Assembly: GCF_026151205.1 (NCBI RefSeq)
Contig: NC_087076.1
Coordinates: forward strand, 2,627,902-2,691,901
Direction of reading: 5' to 3'
Source: Bolinopsis microptera
Lineage: Eukaryota; Ctenophora; Tentaculata; Lobata; Bolinopsidae
Length of the DNA: 64,000 bases
Under the pieces are notes generated by a model. The model searched no databases, was not told the origin of the DNA, and worked only from the letters and a program-made list of their open reading frames with translations. Of the stretch, positions 32,830-45,500 are shown piece after piece (within the stretch, counting starts at the first letter, position 1; the number at the start of each line of letters is the position of its first letter). The translations under genes were made by a program, and so were the position numbers.

Positions 32830-33346
32830 CTTTTTTGCGATATTGCTGTAGCTTTATTTATTTATTAACTTCATTGACCTTTTTTTAATTGTTTTAGAAC
32901 TATATGAAAATTGGGAAGTGACAATTAAAAAATATCTGTGGCAGTTCTAGAGTTTTTATATAGTAATTTTTCACATTTTTATTGATTATATCTGATGAAA
33001 GATATTCGTACAATTTGTTGAATACTGTTTTGTGGCCAGATAACAGATTGATGTTAAGGTGATCCACCCCAATAATCAATATGTTCAAGTGCTATACAGT
33101 ATACATGATTGAATATCAATTTATAATCATTGTAATAAGCGTAGGTTATTATTCAGTCAAAACGCTCAGGAAATTTCGATCCAGGAAAGCTTGTGTTTTG
33201 ATTTGTACTACCGGGAGTAAATTTTTATGATTTTAAGATCCCCTTATCATAAAGCTTTTTCTAGAAATCTAGCTTCCATGTTCCAGTACCTCGATCGTGA
33301 CTAGTGTCACTCACACTGACCTCACTGATTGGTCACTGATCAAAAA

Positions 33347-33990
33347 GGGGGGGGGGGGGGGGGGGGGGCAACCATATTAAAGTATATTAAAGTATATCCC
33401 CGGGTCAAAATCGGAAAAAATCCTACATTTTAATATACTTTAATATACCTACAATTAGAAGATTTATATTCTTCGTTAAGATTTACATGATGAACTATAT
33501 TTTTCACTCAGATTCGCAAGATAAGCCTGTTTTAGGACTAGTACATGAATTTCCATCCAGATTGGTCCAAAATTGGCTGAGCTATGAGCTTTTAAAAATA
33601 TGCCCATATTTGGGCATACGCTTTTGCCCAAATCCGCTTTTGACCAAATTCGATAAAATTTCAATATTTTTTAATGAGACTAAACTCAGTTTTTGTTTAA
33701 TATAGTGGATACTAAGTAAAAAGACCTCCATGAACAAAATTGGGAAAATTGCACATAATATCTCGGTTCGGAATACTAGCCAAAATGACTTCATTAAAAT
33801 TGAAATAACTCCATCAGTTTTCAATATTTTTTCAAGAACTTTTTGGAATAGATTAAGAATTGCATTTCAAGCTTATTTTGGGCAACAATTTTTGAAGAAG
33901 GCCTCCAAGGAGATAGGGATATATTAAAGTATATTAAAGTATATCCCCGGGTCAAAATCGGGAAAAATCCTACATTTTAATATTACGGCT
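33347..33990. mobile_element. Shorter relative of the G/C-tract element
   Basis: It opens with 22 G (33347-33368). Palindromic modules with AAAGTATATCCCCGGGTC lie at 33370-33450 and 33918-33985. The interior matches the 24604-26031 element over stretches such as ACTAGCCAAAATGACTTCAT and AACTCCATCAGTTTTCAATA. It lacks the terminal C-tract, so it is truncated or internally deleted. No coding capacity was seen. Confidence 0.6.
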
Positions 33991-36289
33991 GAAAAGCTTC
34001 TATCTAAAAAACTTTCAAAATGTCTTCTTCTATTCTGATGATTTTCCGTTTAATAAAGCTTTCTTTGGGAATAGAAGTTTCAGTACCTCAATCGTGTCTT
34101 GTGTCATCCTCAGTGACCTTGCTATATGATCATTCAAGAAAAATGTGGTCAAAACAGTGAAATTTGGGTCGCGGTAAGCTGAAATATGAAAATGACCGGT
34201 AGGAGGGTGGAACGTTTCACCACTGCTGTTTTACGTTAGTGCATAGATAACTACAACTATTCTGATAGTTATAAAAATAGGCGTAAGACCATCAAATTCA
34301 GTAAATTTAATAAAATTCAACATAATATGTACAATGGAATATAAATCGTGTTTAAACTGGAAAAACAAAGCGTCATCAATCGTGGTCGGGTCAATGGTTA
34401 CTATTAAATTAATAAATTATTCACTCGAATCTCTTCTTTTAATTTAATTAATCAATCAAGGTCATGCGACATGCTATAACTCTATAACATATTGGAGCTT
34501 CAAAACTTGGCGAAGTATGGCTTATTTTTCGTTTTCAAAACAAATTTATCGTTAAACATTGTATTGTCTGATAGAGGCATTCTCATTCAATGCTGGTCGC
34601 GCTGCTACTTGTAGCGCGATGCACTACTGGGTCGCGCGCGCATCAAATAATGCTTCTCGCAACCACAGTAGTGTGCAAACCAACATTCGAACCACCAGCA
34701 GCTGGTGGTCAATTTCCTACGAACGCGACTTAATTTTGGTTCAGACTGGAGTCGAGCGCTACGTTATAGCTGTATATATAGCTCGTTTCACGACGAAATC
34801 TTCATTTATTGAGTTTGTCTGTCGATTATGTTGGAGTTTGTATTTTTAATTTTGTACTCGAATACTGTTAATTTATTTTTATTAAATAGTTGTTTTTCGT
34901 AACAGCACACTAGTACGTGATTCCTTTTGTTCTTCTTACATAATTAGGAAGATTTTAAACTTCAATACTATAAATAATCAAATATTTACGAACACCGATC
35001 ATCGGTATGTACCCATTATGCATTATTGGTATCGAAGTCTTATGTTGAGCTGGATATCGAAAAATTTCAAAATGTAAGGCTGTAATTTTGTACTTGTTTG
35101 GGTGTAGAACTAGGACTAACAACTTGATTGCTAGGAGCTAGGAAGAGATTTTAGTAATGATGACCCTTTAAACTTAAACTATATCTCTAGTGCACTTCGA
35201 TCGGTTTTCTTTTCAATTTTGATAAAACCTAGTCGTGATCTTTGTTTCAGAACTTCACTAATTTATTAAGTTTTGTAGTTTATATAGACGGAACATGAGC
35301 AGATACCATTTGATTAATTATAATATATCCGATTTGAAATATTATTCTGTCGGAGTTTGAGTTCAACATGGACACATTTATTAACATCCCGCATGAATTT
35401 GTGTCGTCTTTACAATTTTTTCCGCTGAATTTGTATGCTTATTAATACTGCCGCATGATATCAGTAGCTGCTATAAAACTAGAGTGTATAGCATGTGTAT
35501 TATACGATGTTTCCCACGTAAAAATCGCAGGTTGTTTTGGTGCGGCTGGGCACTCTACTGGTGATTGACACCAGAGACTGAGAAAAACTTTGACATAATT
35601 TTCAAGTTTGATATGACCTAATAACTACCACATTTACAGGAAGTATGGTAATACATTCTTGTCAGCTGTCTGGGCAAATCTTCTCTCGCAGAATTGGATT
35701 AAAATTTAATGTATTTTATTTCTCACTTCCAACGATGTCGCAATTATTAGGTAAAATTTGAAGTTATTTTGAGATTCAATTAATAAATTTTAGATTGCAG
35801 CTTGATATCACTTAGTATGTACATTGTACTCGGTTGCAAGGGTAGAACTTATGAGAATACTATCATAGTATTATTGCACTATACTATTATGGGTTCATCA
35901 AAGTTCGTATCATGATTTGTCACAATTAAACCATCGAGTCACTTGAGGAAACCCGTTAAAGCTCGCAATTGGCGACGAGATAAAGTTTGTGGTACCTCTA
36001 GATGTTAAGTTAACTCTTAGGCTCCAATCTTCCTTACTATACCTACCACTCCTTCTTCCTTGATAAGAAGTAGATCCATCTGGAACAGTGAGCTGCTTCT
36101 TCCCTTCTATCCCGTACTAGCCTACTCAGCTCTCTCCAAACCGTGAACAACTACTCCCGGTGCTAGAACTTTAACCGCATAATTATAACAGCACACTTCT
36201 TTCGCTTGAATCTCAGTCTGCTGTAAGACTGCTGTACCGGTAGAGTTTTTACTTGTATGATTCAGCAATCTGCTCTTTAGATGGTACCG

Positions 36290-36450
36290 TTACCTCCCGC
36301 CATAAGACTGTGCCGTCTTGGTGACCTTGAGAATATCATAAGGTCCGATATATAAAAGCACTATCCAATATCGAGACCCACTCAGGATCCCAAACCACGA
36401 CTCCTTTCGGTCGTCTGTACTTGCTTTTTTCCTCCCAGCATGGACTAAGT
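36290..36450 (-). pseudogene. Ty3/Gypsy integrase C-terminal remnant
   Basis: In two minus-strand frames the text reads RPKGVVVWDPEWV and then SRYW...GPYDILKVTKTA. This is the order found just after the integrase core in Gypsy-type pol proteins. Stops and frame changes show decay. No LTR was recognised nearby. Confidence 0.45.
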
Positions 36451-37189
36451 CAATGATACTGTCTTACATCGCTGGCCTTGTTCTTATAAGTGTTCACTCG
36501 GCGCTCACAAGATAACATGTTCAGAGATCTGTTGCAGAACCTTGTCGTGCCGTCATTTATATACTCCTTGACTAAGAGCTACTTTACACCTACAGCAAAA
36601 ATATGCTAAATGATACCCATCCTCTCCTCACATTACTGTACTTGCACTTACCATCCTCATCTTCGCCATAGAGGTGGTTAAGAGGGTGACGTACACAGCA
36701 TCTAGCACGAATCCAATAAGTGAGTCTACAGTGCGTGTCGAAATACATTGCATGTACCCTTATATATTAATTGAGACAGAATTTTAATAAATCAACAAAT
36801 TCTTAAAATTTAAAAAGGTAGAATTTAATTCTATGGCATTTATTGAAACCTGCTTTTTTAAAGTTGAGAATTGGTTTCAATTTCTAGAATATCACGATAA
36901 TGTTGACTCAAAACTGTTTCAGGCAGCTATCAAGTCTCAAGATATGAAATAATTTGATAGAATGTTAGTACCAACGCTATCAGTGCATTGAAGTCGAGTT
37001 CTCGATACAGGTATTATAATTAGGTTCTATCGACCGTTTTTGTAGTCTTAACTCATTTTTATTTGTTATTAATTAATTAAAACCTAGCAAACCAGACTTC
37101 TTTATGTGCTAAATGTTACTTTAACCTTAATAATAGCAGCATTGTGGCAGATATCCAGTTACATTTTTTCCAGCCGTATATTATAAATA

Positions 37190-37453
37190 TACAGGGTGGG
37201 CCGAAAGTCAGTGTGCAAACGTTGGCATTAATAGCTCAGTCACTGAGTGCCCAATTGAAATAATTGGTTCTGGTATGACTTACTACCACCACTGGTTCGA
37301 GAAATTTGTCAAATCGAAACATATTTGTGTTCATTGTTTTCAAAAGAAGGTTCATTTTCGCATTTATTTGATAGTTTGGATAATCGGATCGAGCCAAATT
37401 TTATTGAATTGTGTTTAGCCATTTAAATTACGTTTGCTCTAAAAAAATGAGAG
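37190..37453. mobile_element. Truncated mariner-like MITE
   Basis: It starts TACAGGGTGGGCC then GAAAGTCAGTG and is related, in inverted orientation, to the inner part of the element at 28265-29012: both share CAGTCACTGAGTGCCC (or its complement) and the ATGAGAGT block. It stops abruptly where the tandemly duplicated block begins at 37453. Confidence 0.6.
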
Positions 37454-39937
37454 TATATATATATTACTCATGCAACTAAGATAAATTGAGTATAAATACT
37501 CAATTTATCTTAGTTTAAGTTGCAAGTTATATAACTCATTTTCTAAAGGTCTCGTAAACTTTAATCAATTACAGAGAGTGTGGCCTCTTTTTCACTGAAA
37601 AGACGCCATCAGATTTCATTGCATTCTGGGACCAATTTTGGTGTGATTTAAAGTATCCTACAAATTGGTGTTTACTGTTTCGACTTTTGTAAAATCACTG
37701 TAACAATATAATCTGTATTCTTATAGTTTCAACCATAATAGTGAAATAGAGGGGCTGGCCAATAGCCACACCCTCTGTAATTGATTTAAGTCTACGAAAC
37801 GTTCAGAAATTTGTGTGTAATTCGGAGATAAATTAAACAAGTTGTTATCGGCCACCATGTGTAAACGGAATGTTCTAGCAGACTGTATAATACTATAACA
37901 TACATTTTCTTACACACACATAATCTAATCTCTGGAATGTTGCTATGATATCAATGGCAATGTTTTGATACTGTGTATTATCATGATTATGCCTTACAGG
38001 CCGATCTTCCGATGGAGTTTCGGTTGCCATGGCAACACATCAATATGATAAAGAATTTGTAAACGCAGTCACAACTCTGTCGTGTACACTGTACGGTGCG
38101 AGCGGTTATTTTATGATAGGTAACATCTACTTTTTCAGCATTTGCGGGATGACCAGTTCACACGTATATTTTCGCAGACACAACTTCGCATAAAATTATA
38201 TCCAATTATTCTATAACCAATTATCTACACGGACTTCTGTCTAAATATGAATGAAATCGAGAAAACAAATATTATATGTTTCATCCTGAAGTGCTGAGTT
38301 CTCAGGCAGTAAAATCATGATCCTGATAGATATCGAAGTCTCCTTAAATGATTGTCTCTGCTGCTTAATATATCTGGATTGTCGTTGGGAGGCGATGCAG
38401 ATTTGTTTACTTTTAAGGGGGAGGTTCTGCTCAGCAGGAGAAAGAGGTGATGCACATTTTGTATTTGTCTGACATGTAGGACTTGAGCCACGTTTCCGTA
38501 AGTGCAATAAACGGTAACGAGTGGTTTTTGGATTTCTCCTGAATAAGAGCTGAGATTTTTGGCACTTCCCATATACTCGCACTTGATGCACAGGATTCAT
38601 GGACTGGACATTTAAGACGAGGCATGAGGAATAACGGGCACGTGCAGTGTATCCTCTGAGGCGGTAGGAACTGCTGGTAGTGGTATAGTGGGTAGTATAT
38701 ATATATTACTCATGCAACTAAGATAAATTGAGTATAAATACTCAATTTATCTTAGTTTAAGTTGCAAGTTATATAACTCATTTTCTAAAGGTCTCGTAAA
38801 CTTTAATCAATTACAGAGAGTGTGGCCTCTTTTTCACTGAAAAGACGCCATCAGATTTCATTGCATTCTGGGACCAATTTTGGTGTGATTTAAAGTATCC
38901 TACAAATTGGTGTTTACTGTTTCGACTTTTGTAAAATCACTGTAACAATATAATCTGTATTCTTATAGTTTCAACCATAATAGTGAAATAGAGGGGCTGG
39001 CCAATAGCCACACCCTCTGTAATTGATTTAAGTCTGCGAAACTTTCAGAAATTTGTGTGTAATTCGGAGATAAATTAAACAAGTTGTTATCGGCCACCAT
39101 GTGTAAACGGAATGTTCTAGCAGACTGTATAATACTATAACATACATTTTCTTACACACACATAATCTAATCTCTGGAATGTTGCTATGATATCAATGGC
39201 AATGTTTTGATACTGTGTATTATCATGATTATGCCTTACAGGCCGATCTTCCGATGGAGTTTCGGTTGCCATGGCAACACATCAATATGATAAAGAATTT
39301 GTAAACGCAGTCACAACTCTGTCGTGTACACTGTACGGTGCGAGCGGTTATTTTATGATAGGTAACATCTACTTTTTCAGCATTTGCGGGATGACCAGTT
39401 CACACGTATATTTTCGCAGACACAACTTCGCATAAAATTATATCCAATTATTCTATAACCAATTATCTACACGGACTTCTGTCTAAATATGAATGAAATC
39501 GAGAAAACCAAATATTATATGTTTCATCCTGAAGTGCTGAGTTCTCAGGCAGTATAATCATGATCCTGATAGATATCGAAGTCTCCTTAAATGATTGTCT
39601 CTGCTGCTTAATATATCTGGATTGTCGTTGGGAGGCGATGCAGATTTGTTTACTTTTAAGGGGGAGGTTCTGCTCAGCAGGAGAAAGAGGTGATGCACAT
39701 TTTGTATTTGTCTGACATGTAGGACTTGAGCCACGTTTCCGTAAGTGCAATAAACGGTAACGAGTGGTTTTTGGATTTCTCCTGAATAAGAGCTGAGATT
39801 TTTGGCACTTCCCATATACTCGCACTTGATGCACTAGGATTCATGGACTGGACATTTAAGACGAGGCATGAGGAATAACGGGCACGTGCAGTGTATCCTC
39901 TGAGGCGGTAGGAACTGCTGGTAGTGGTATAGTGGGA
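37453..39937. repeat. 1.24-kb tandem segmental duplication
   Basis: Copy 1 is 37453-38694 and copy 2 is 38695-39937, offset by 1,242-1,244 bp. I noticed only a handful of differences (for example TCTACGAAACGTT against TCTGCGAAACTTT, and AAAACAAA against AAAACCAAA). Both begin in a TATATATATATT tract followed by a palindrome around ATTGAGTATAAATACTCAAT, so unequal exchange through the TA tract is a likely origin. Each copy carries the same LINE fragment. Confidence 0.93.
38430..38640 (-). pseudogene. LINE endonuclease N-terminal fragment, copy 1
   Basis: The minus strand encodes SALIQEKSKNHSLPFIALTE followed by TWLKSYMSD, the first conserved block of a LINE endonuclease (TETWL). It then changes frame and ends. 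Both duplicated blocks contain it. Clade cannot be told from so short a piece. Confidence 0.7.
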
Positions 39938-40064
39938 GCGCTGTTCCTGGCTGAAGAGGTGGATGTGGTCTGGGGTAGTGGTAGGGCATTTGAGTTTGAG
40001 GGAGGCTGGACCGGTGGTCGACTATTTCTGATAGGAGTCCGATCCTGGTTTGCATCGTTTCCAA
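39558..40064 (-). pseudogene. LINE fragment, copy 2 with extra upstream sequence
   Basis: This is the second copy of the endonuclease start. It continues 5' (39834-40064) into a Pro/His-rich frame (QTQMPYHYPRPHPPLQPG) that probably belongs to the end of ORF1 or the linker. In this copy CACTAGG replaces CACAGG near 39833, which shifts the frame relative to copy 1. Confidence 0.65.
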
Positions 40065-42518
40065 CAGTCTCCGTAACTATAACAATCCTGTGATCTGGTA
40101 TTGGTTACTTAAACTTATTTAATTGAACATGGTGTTTGACGTTGGAGCTTATCACTTTACAGTTTACATCACCTTACCTGAATAATTGAATAGGATGAAT
40201 ACTGAATAGCATTTATTAATGCTTTCTTTACCCGGAGAACTCTGTTTTACTTGTCCCTCGGTAACACAAGACCGTGAGCCGTGACACTTAGTCACAATAA
40301 TTAAGTCATAAGTCAGAAAGAAGTCCATAATTCGTACACCCATGATTATGTTAAATATAGATTGACTCCAGTCTCCATTGTTCAATGACTTCGTCAAAAT
40401 GTTTTAGGAAAATGTTCACAGATTTGTTAATTTTGGACTCAAATTAACGTTGAGAAAAACTGAATTTATTTTGGAAAAATCCCGGCTAAAACCAAAATCC
40501 CGGCCGGTACTGGTACAAAATCGCCAAATACCAGCCGGTATTCCGGCTGCGCCGGTTATATCCCGGTCGAGTTCTGTCTGAGACCTAATTTTCTCTATTT
40601 CTCGTGCAATTTTAGATCAGACACAGTCATCTAAATTATTTAATAAGAAGGTTTAAATTATAAGCAATTAAAAACAGTTGGGACTATCATTGTTTGTGAG
40701 TACATATTATACGAATATAAGGTGGTTAATATTATAATTATAACACATTTAATATAAAACATTTAAGACACATTTTTTTATTCCTGCATTGTACTCATTA
40801 ATTTAACTAGTAATATTATATAAAAACCACATTTCTATTTGTACAGGGAGCTGCTGGTAAACTACCGTCGCTATACATCGACTATGACTACAATCCTACT
40901 TTTAAAAACAAACTACATACATATCTCACATTTGCGAGGACTACTTCATCACAAGCAAAAAATCGACATTGGTAAATAAAGGTAGGTTCTTTTCACTGAC
41001 TTCGTTAAATGAGTTACATATTTTCACACAAATTACGTGCGTGATCATTAAAGGGTTGCTTGTGTGCAGTTACTTCTGGGCCAGCGCCACCCTGTTGGGA
41101 GTTTTCACATAAGTAAATTTGCCGATAATACAATTTTACTCATTCTGGACATGTTACCTATATTATCATTATACTAGTATTTCTTCAGGTCTGTCTTCTA
41201 TAACCACGATGAAAAGAAAAGCTGGGCGAAAACATTTGAGACTGCAGATTGCAGAACTGGAACACTCTATTTGAAGACAGTGGCTGCTGAGTGCTGAGCT
41301 GCATCAAATCTATCAGCATCATGTAACTTCGATCAGGAACAGACTCCATTTCATTTCCGACAACTAGCACCTGTTTTCCCTAGACTTACCAAGTATTAAG
41401 TAACTCCATTAGTATTAGGTTAAATTAAAGGCCCTACATCGAACAAGTCTAACAATTAAAACTTAAATGCAAGAGTGCACAATTTATCACTAAATATCTT
41501 CCTCTTTTAATTCTAATCAACACACGGTTTCGTCTTTGTTTCACCCAATCGTGCTGATAATCAGTAATCATGCACTCTGCACTCTAACTTCGAGATGTTT
41601 CAAAAGGGCTCCCGACGAGTTGAATTAGATCAATATTTTCTTTTGATACATAGATACTGATTGGGAGGTTCATCATACTATTCTTGTCACATGGTAACGA
41701 TTAACGATTAGCTGATCAGCTTCCAGCATCGACAGGCCGAAATCCATAAATATAATCAGTTGTAATTTAATATTTATCATCGTCCGGATCATCATAATAT
41801 TTTAATTTAAAGTTACAATTGAACGGTGTTAAGAAAGATAATTTAAGAGAAATGTTTTGAAAGTGCCTGATTTCGAGTATAAGATCTGTACTGATACATT
41901 AATTTTCAGATTGTTATTATAGTTTATTTGTATTTTTTATATTATCTTATCCGCACAAGTTCGGAAGCCATCTGAACGCTATTGCCAGACACAGGCATAT
42001 ATTTATTTTGGGGTATCATGCTCTCAGAAATTTCAACTCAGTCCGATATTATAGTTATACTAACCTGCATTGCATAAGGTTAATTGTCTCGCAGTCTAGT
42101 GCATAAACCTTTTATTTTGTATAAACCCTTTATATTGATTGGGAAAACTTTAGTTTAATGTGGTTACCGTCTCTAAAGTTGGCATGATAGTTAATAAACT
42201 CTTATCTATTATGTCACTGAAGATGACGCATTGCAACATGTTTGACGATAGCCTGTAGATTGATAGTTTGATCTAAGCATTTACAACAATTCATCTAGTT
42301 TGATTGAAACAAATTCCTCTCTTATCTATTATGACTATATTTAAATTCAATCCTGTAAAGTGATACTCCTTTTTTAGTAATTTAAACATGTGTTTTCTCC
42401 TTCTGATTTTTAAACTATTACCGGTCACGCTGAATAATAATGACATCAGTGAATTTAAAGCTATCGTTAACATCACTCAGAAAATGCGCGTCTTTAGCGC
42501 GTGTCTTGTTGTTATGCA
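40065..42518. other. Intergenic region, no gene recognised
   Basis: About 2.4 kb of AT-rich DNA. A short GC-richer patch at 40490-40575 repeats CCGG-containing words (CCCGGCCGGTACTGG, CCAGCCGGTATTCCGG) and may be the relic of a small repeat. No open frame with family features was found on either strand. Confidence 0.45.
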
Positions 42519-42579
42519 TCAATCCTTCGGTAGATCGGCGAGATGCACCACTGTGCCTCACCGAGCTGCGAAGGATTGA
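42519..42579. other. Long hairpin spanning the ANKRD42 stop codon
   Basis: An 11-bp perfect stem (TCAATCCTTCG with CGAAGGATTGA) closes an inner imperfect stem of TCGG/CCGA, GAG/CTC and GCAC/GTGC with a loop of about four bases. On the minus strand the left arm is the end of the coding region, the stop TGA (42558-42560) is inside the hairpin and the right arm is 3' UTR. Pairing is seen directly; any role is unknown. Confidence 0.6.
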
Positions 42580-45500
42580 CATCGTGAATCAACGCTGCTA
42601 CTTTTTGCAGTACTAATAAAAACACCTCTAGTTATTGGAGTTTTAATATTTCGTTTCTTTTTCGGCTTACTGTTTTTCTTTTTAGAGATAGTAGAAGATG
42701 AGGTACTGTAGGTACTGCTGTCAGAGTCGTTATCTTTGCTGTCTTCTGGAGTAGACTTAGCAACTGCAGGCGTGTTTTCTTTGTGATATAATTCACCCAG
42801 CTGAAAAGTGCTTTTAGATTGATCAACGTATAAAATACGCCTATTCTGTTTAAATTGAACAGCATGTAAATGTAAGAAGTATGAAAATTGAAAGGTCAAA
42901 TAAAAGAGTTCTGCGCGGCTCTTGTTTACATGGTGTTGTGACGAAAACAGTACCTGGTTCCTGAGCTCTACTATTGTTGCTTCCATCTTCTCTCGCTTGA
43001 TACGCTCATATTCTAACATTTCTCGTAATTCCTGAATTCGATCGGTGTTTCAGCTTATCACACTCGTGATAAGTGGCTAGTGCTATTTAGCGCTTACAGA
43101 ACAGAGTGAAAATATTTAACTGCAATATTAACATTTCCAATGTTCACATGTTATGTAATAGATAATTGATCGATGATCGCCGATCGATATTTTATTTATA
43201 AGATCGAAATATAATATATTACACTCGTTACTGATGAATACTATTTGCATACATTTAATTTGTTCGCGCGCTCCATATATTCTTATTGCGCGCTTGTGTA
43301 CCTGTGCCTCAGACAGAACGGCATTTCGTTCCGGCAGAGTGTCAGCTGGTATAGTACCACCCATATGATGAACTGCTATCTTTGCTTCTTTCAGCTCCTC
43401 TTCCAGAACATCCACTTTGTTGAGAGCCCTCACTAATAACTCTACATGTTAGTCAGGTCAAGTTTTGATTAAAGAAAATCGAAGAGTCAAGATCTGAACA
43501 AATCATGAAAAGCGCTAAACAATCTCTTATCTAAAGAAATTATAACAAATTATTTTGTTGCGTTTCACCTTCCGGAGAAGTATCATCCTCCTCGTCCTCG
43601 GTGTAACCTCCTAACATCTCCACACACTGAACTTTACCAAACCTCTTAGCTACATCCTTCACATTCTCTCCAGATGCGTTTACCAACTCAACTGAAAGTT
43701 GACATATACATATACTTGTGTCTTGTATAATGTATACAAGTTAAATGGTATAATACAAATTAAGGTAATACAATTTGAAATGGGTTCATTAAAAAAACCA
43801 GCCCCTTGCATATTACAGGAAAAGAATACCTTGCTCACTACACCAGCGGCGTAACGAAAGGCCCTGCTGACCCCGCTGTGCAGGGGGGCGCCGTCTTAGG
43901 GGGGCGCCAAATCGTCGTTTGAATGTGGGACAATTTCGAAAACTTAACTAAAGTACTAGCAAAACTGCGCGTTTTGCTCTAAATACACACTTTTTTAGAG
44001 ATTTTACCGGAGTATTCTTTAAAATCACCTAATTTGTTCAATTTTAGGGAGGGGCACCAAAAGGGGAGGGGGCGCCAACAGGGGGGGGGGCGCTTTTTTC
44101 GGCAGGGGGGCGCCAACAGGCAACGTTACGCCACTGCACTACACTATACTTACTATCAGCCTCGTTGTCTATAAGCCAACTTAGAGTTTCTACTTGTCCA
44201 TGTCCAGCAGCCTTGTGAGCTGGAGTTGATTGATGATCATCTCGTGCGTTAACAGAATACAAACCGCTTCCTGGATTGCATTTCATTCTTTATTTTAAGT
44301 TTTATCAGGGGAGGTTTTCAAGGATAGGCAACAACTCACCTTTTAAACTTTAACCAACTTGCAAAAACAGATTTAACGACTGATAAGTGATAACTGATAA
44401 CATTAAAAACAGTACCTATCATTCGTTTTAGAGCGGGAATGTCCCCTTGCGCCCCCGCAGTGTGTAGTGGAAACCCCTCATCAACTTCATTCAGTTCATT
44501 TATCTGAAATAGGACGAGTTTTTAGCTGTGAAGCAAACTGTGTTGGTAATAATAAAGTAAAGTAAAGTAAAATTTATGACATCACATCATCACACATGTC
44601 TACAAACTATCATCGCACTGTGTGAAAAAATATATAATAAATATTTCCCCACCAACATTAATTAATTATTAAATACAATATTTAAAAACAATTTCATCAA
44701 AAACATTATCCTATTTTAAAAACTTCCCAGTGGAATAAAGATTTATAAAACGCTTCTTTGCCACATAAGGATGGAACCAAAGATAATTGTTATGTTTCTC
44801 TTTATTACTGACATAACTGGCTCCCTCAATTCTTACTAAAACTTCATTAGAAACATTCCAAAAAAAGCAATCATTTGTAATACTTTTAGAAATCATATCT
44901 ATCTTATATCCTTCTAATTTAATTTTAAAACCTAAAACTGTCACAGAGTTCTTGACGTCCGGAGGGAGTTTGTTCCAATATGGAATAACTCGCTCCGGGA
45001 GAAAAGACTTCTGGATATTCTTGACCTTTGTCACACTTTTACTACATCTATTGGATGAAACCAGATTAAGACCTGATCTGCTTGGTCTGAACAAGTCTGA
45101 ACCATAATCAGTCATAGCATTAATAACCTTAAAAGCTTCAATAAGGTCCCCACGTATTCGCCGCTCTGCCAGCGTTGTCAAATTGAGGATTTCCAGTCTA
45201 CGGCTGTAAGGAAGAGTACCCACCTCATCAATCAGACGGGTAAACCGCCTCTGGACGCTCTCCAGCTCCAAAACAGTCCCCCAACTTCCATGAGCCGCAG
45301 GTGGATTCCACAATTGGACACAATACTCAAGATGAGGTCTTATTAAAGCTTTATATATAGCAATCATAACAACCTTTTCTCTAATAACTAAATTCCTTAC
45401 AATCCAACAAATCATACGATTTGCCTTAGCGATACATGCTTTGATCTGTTCGTTCCAAAGCAGGGAGCTATGGGTAATAACCCCCAAATCTTTTCCTGTG

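Larger units (their letters stand above)
32830..37189. other. Long intergenic region without a recognised host gene
   Basis: It contains the G-tract element and the LTR-element remnant listed separately. A CpG-richer patch at 34590-34660 (GGTCGCGCGCGCATC) stands out in otherwise AT-rich DNA, and an open frame of 96 codons starting at 34559 crosses it. Nothing in that frame looks like a known family. I see no splice-supported exons in the rest. Confidence 0.45.

Noticed and set aside
34559-34849. 96-codon frame in a CpG-richer patch
   Set aside because: No homology features, no splice support, composition explains it.
42558-42560. UGA in a hairpin as a selenocysteine codon
   Set aside because: No SECIS-type element was recognised downstream and ANKRD42 proteins end at this point, so an ordinary stop is likelier.
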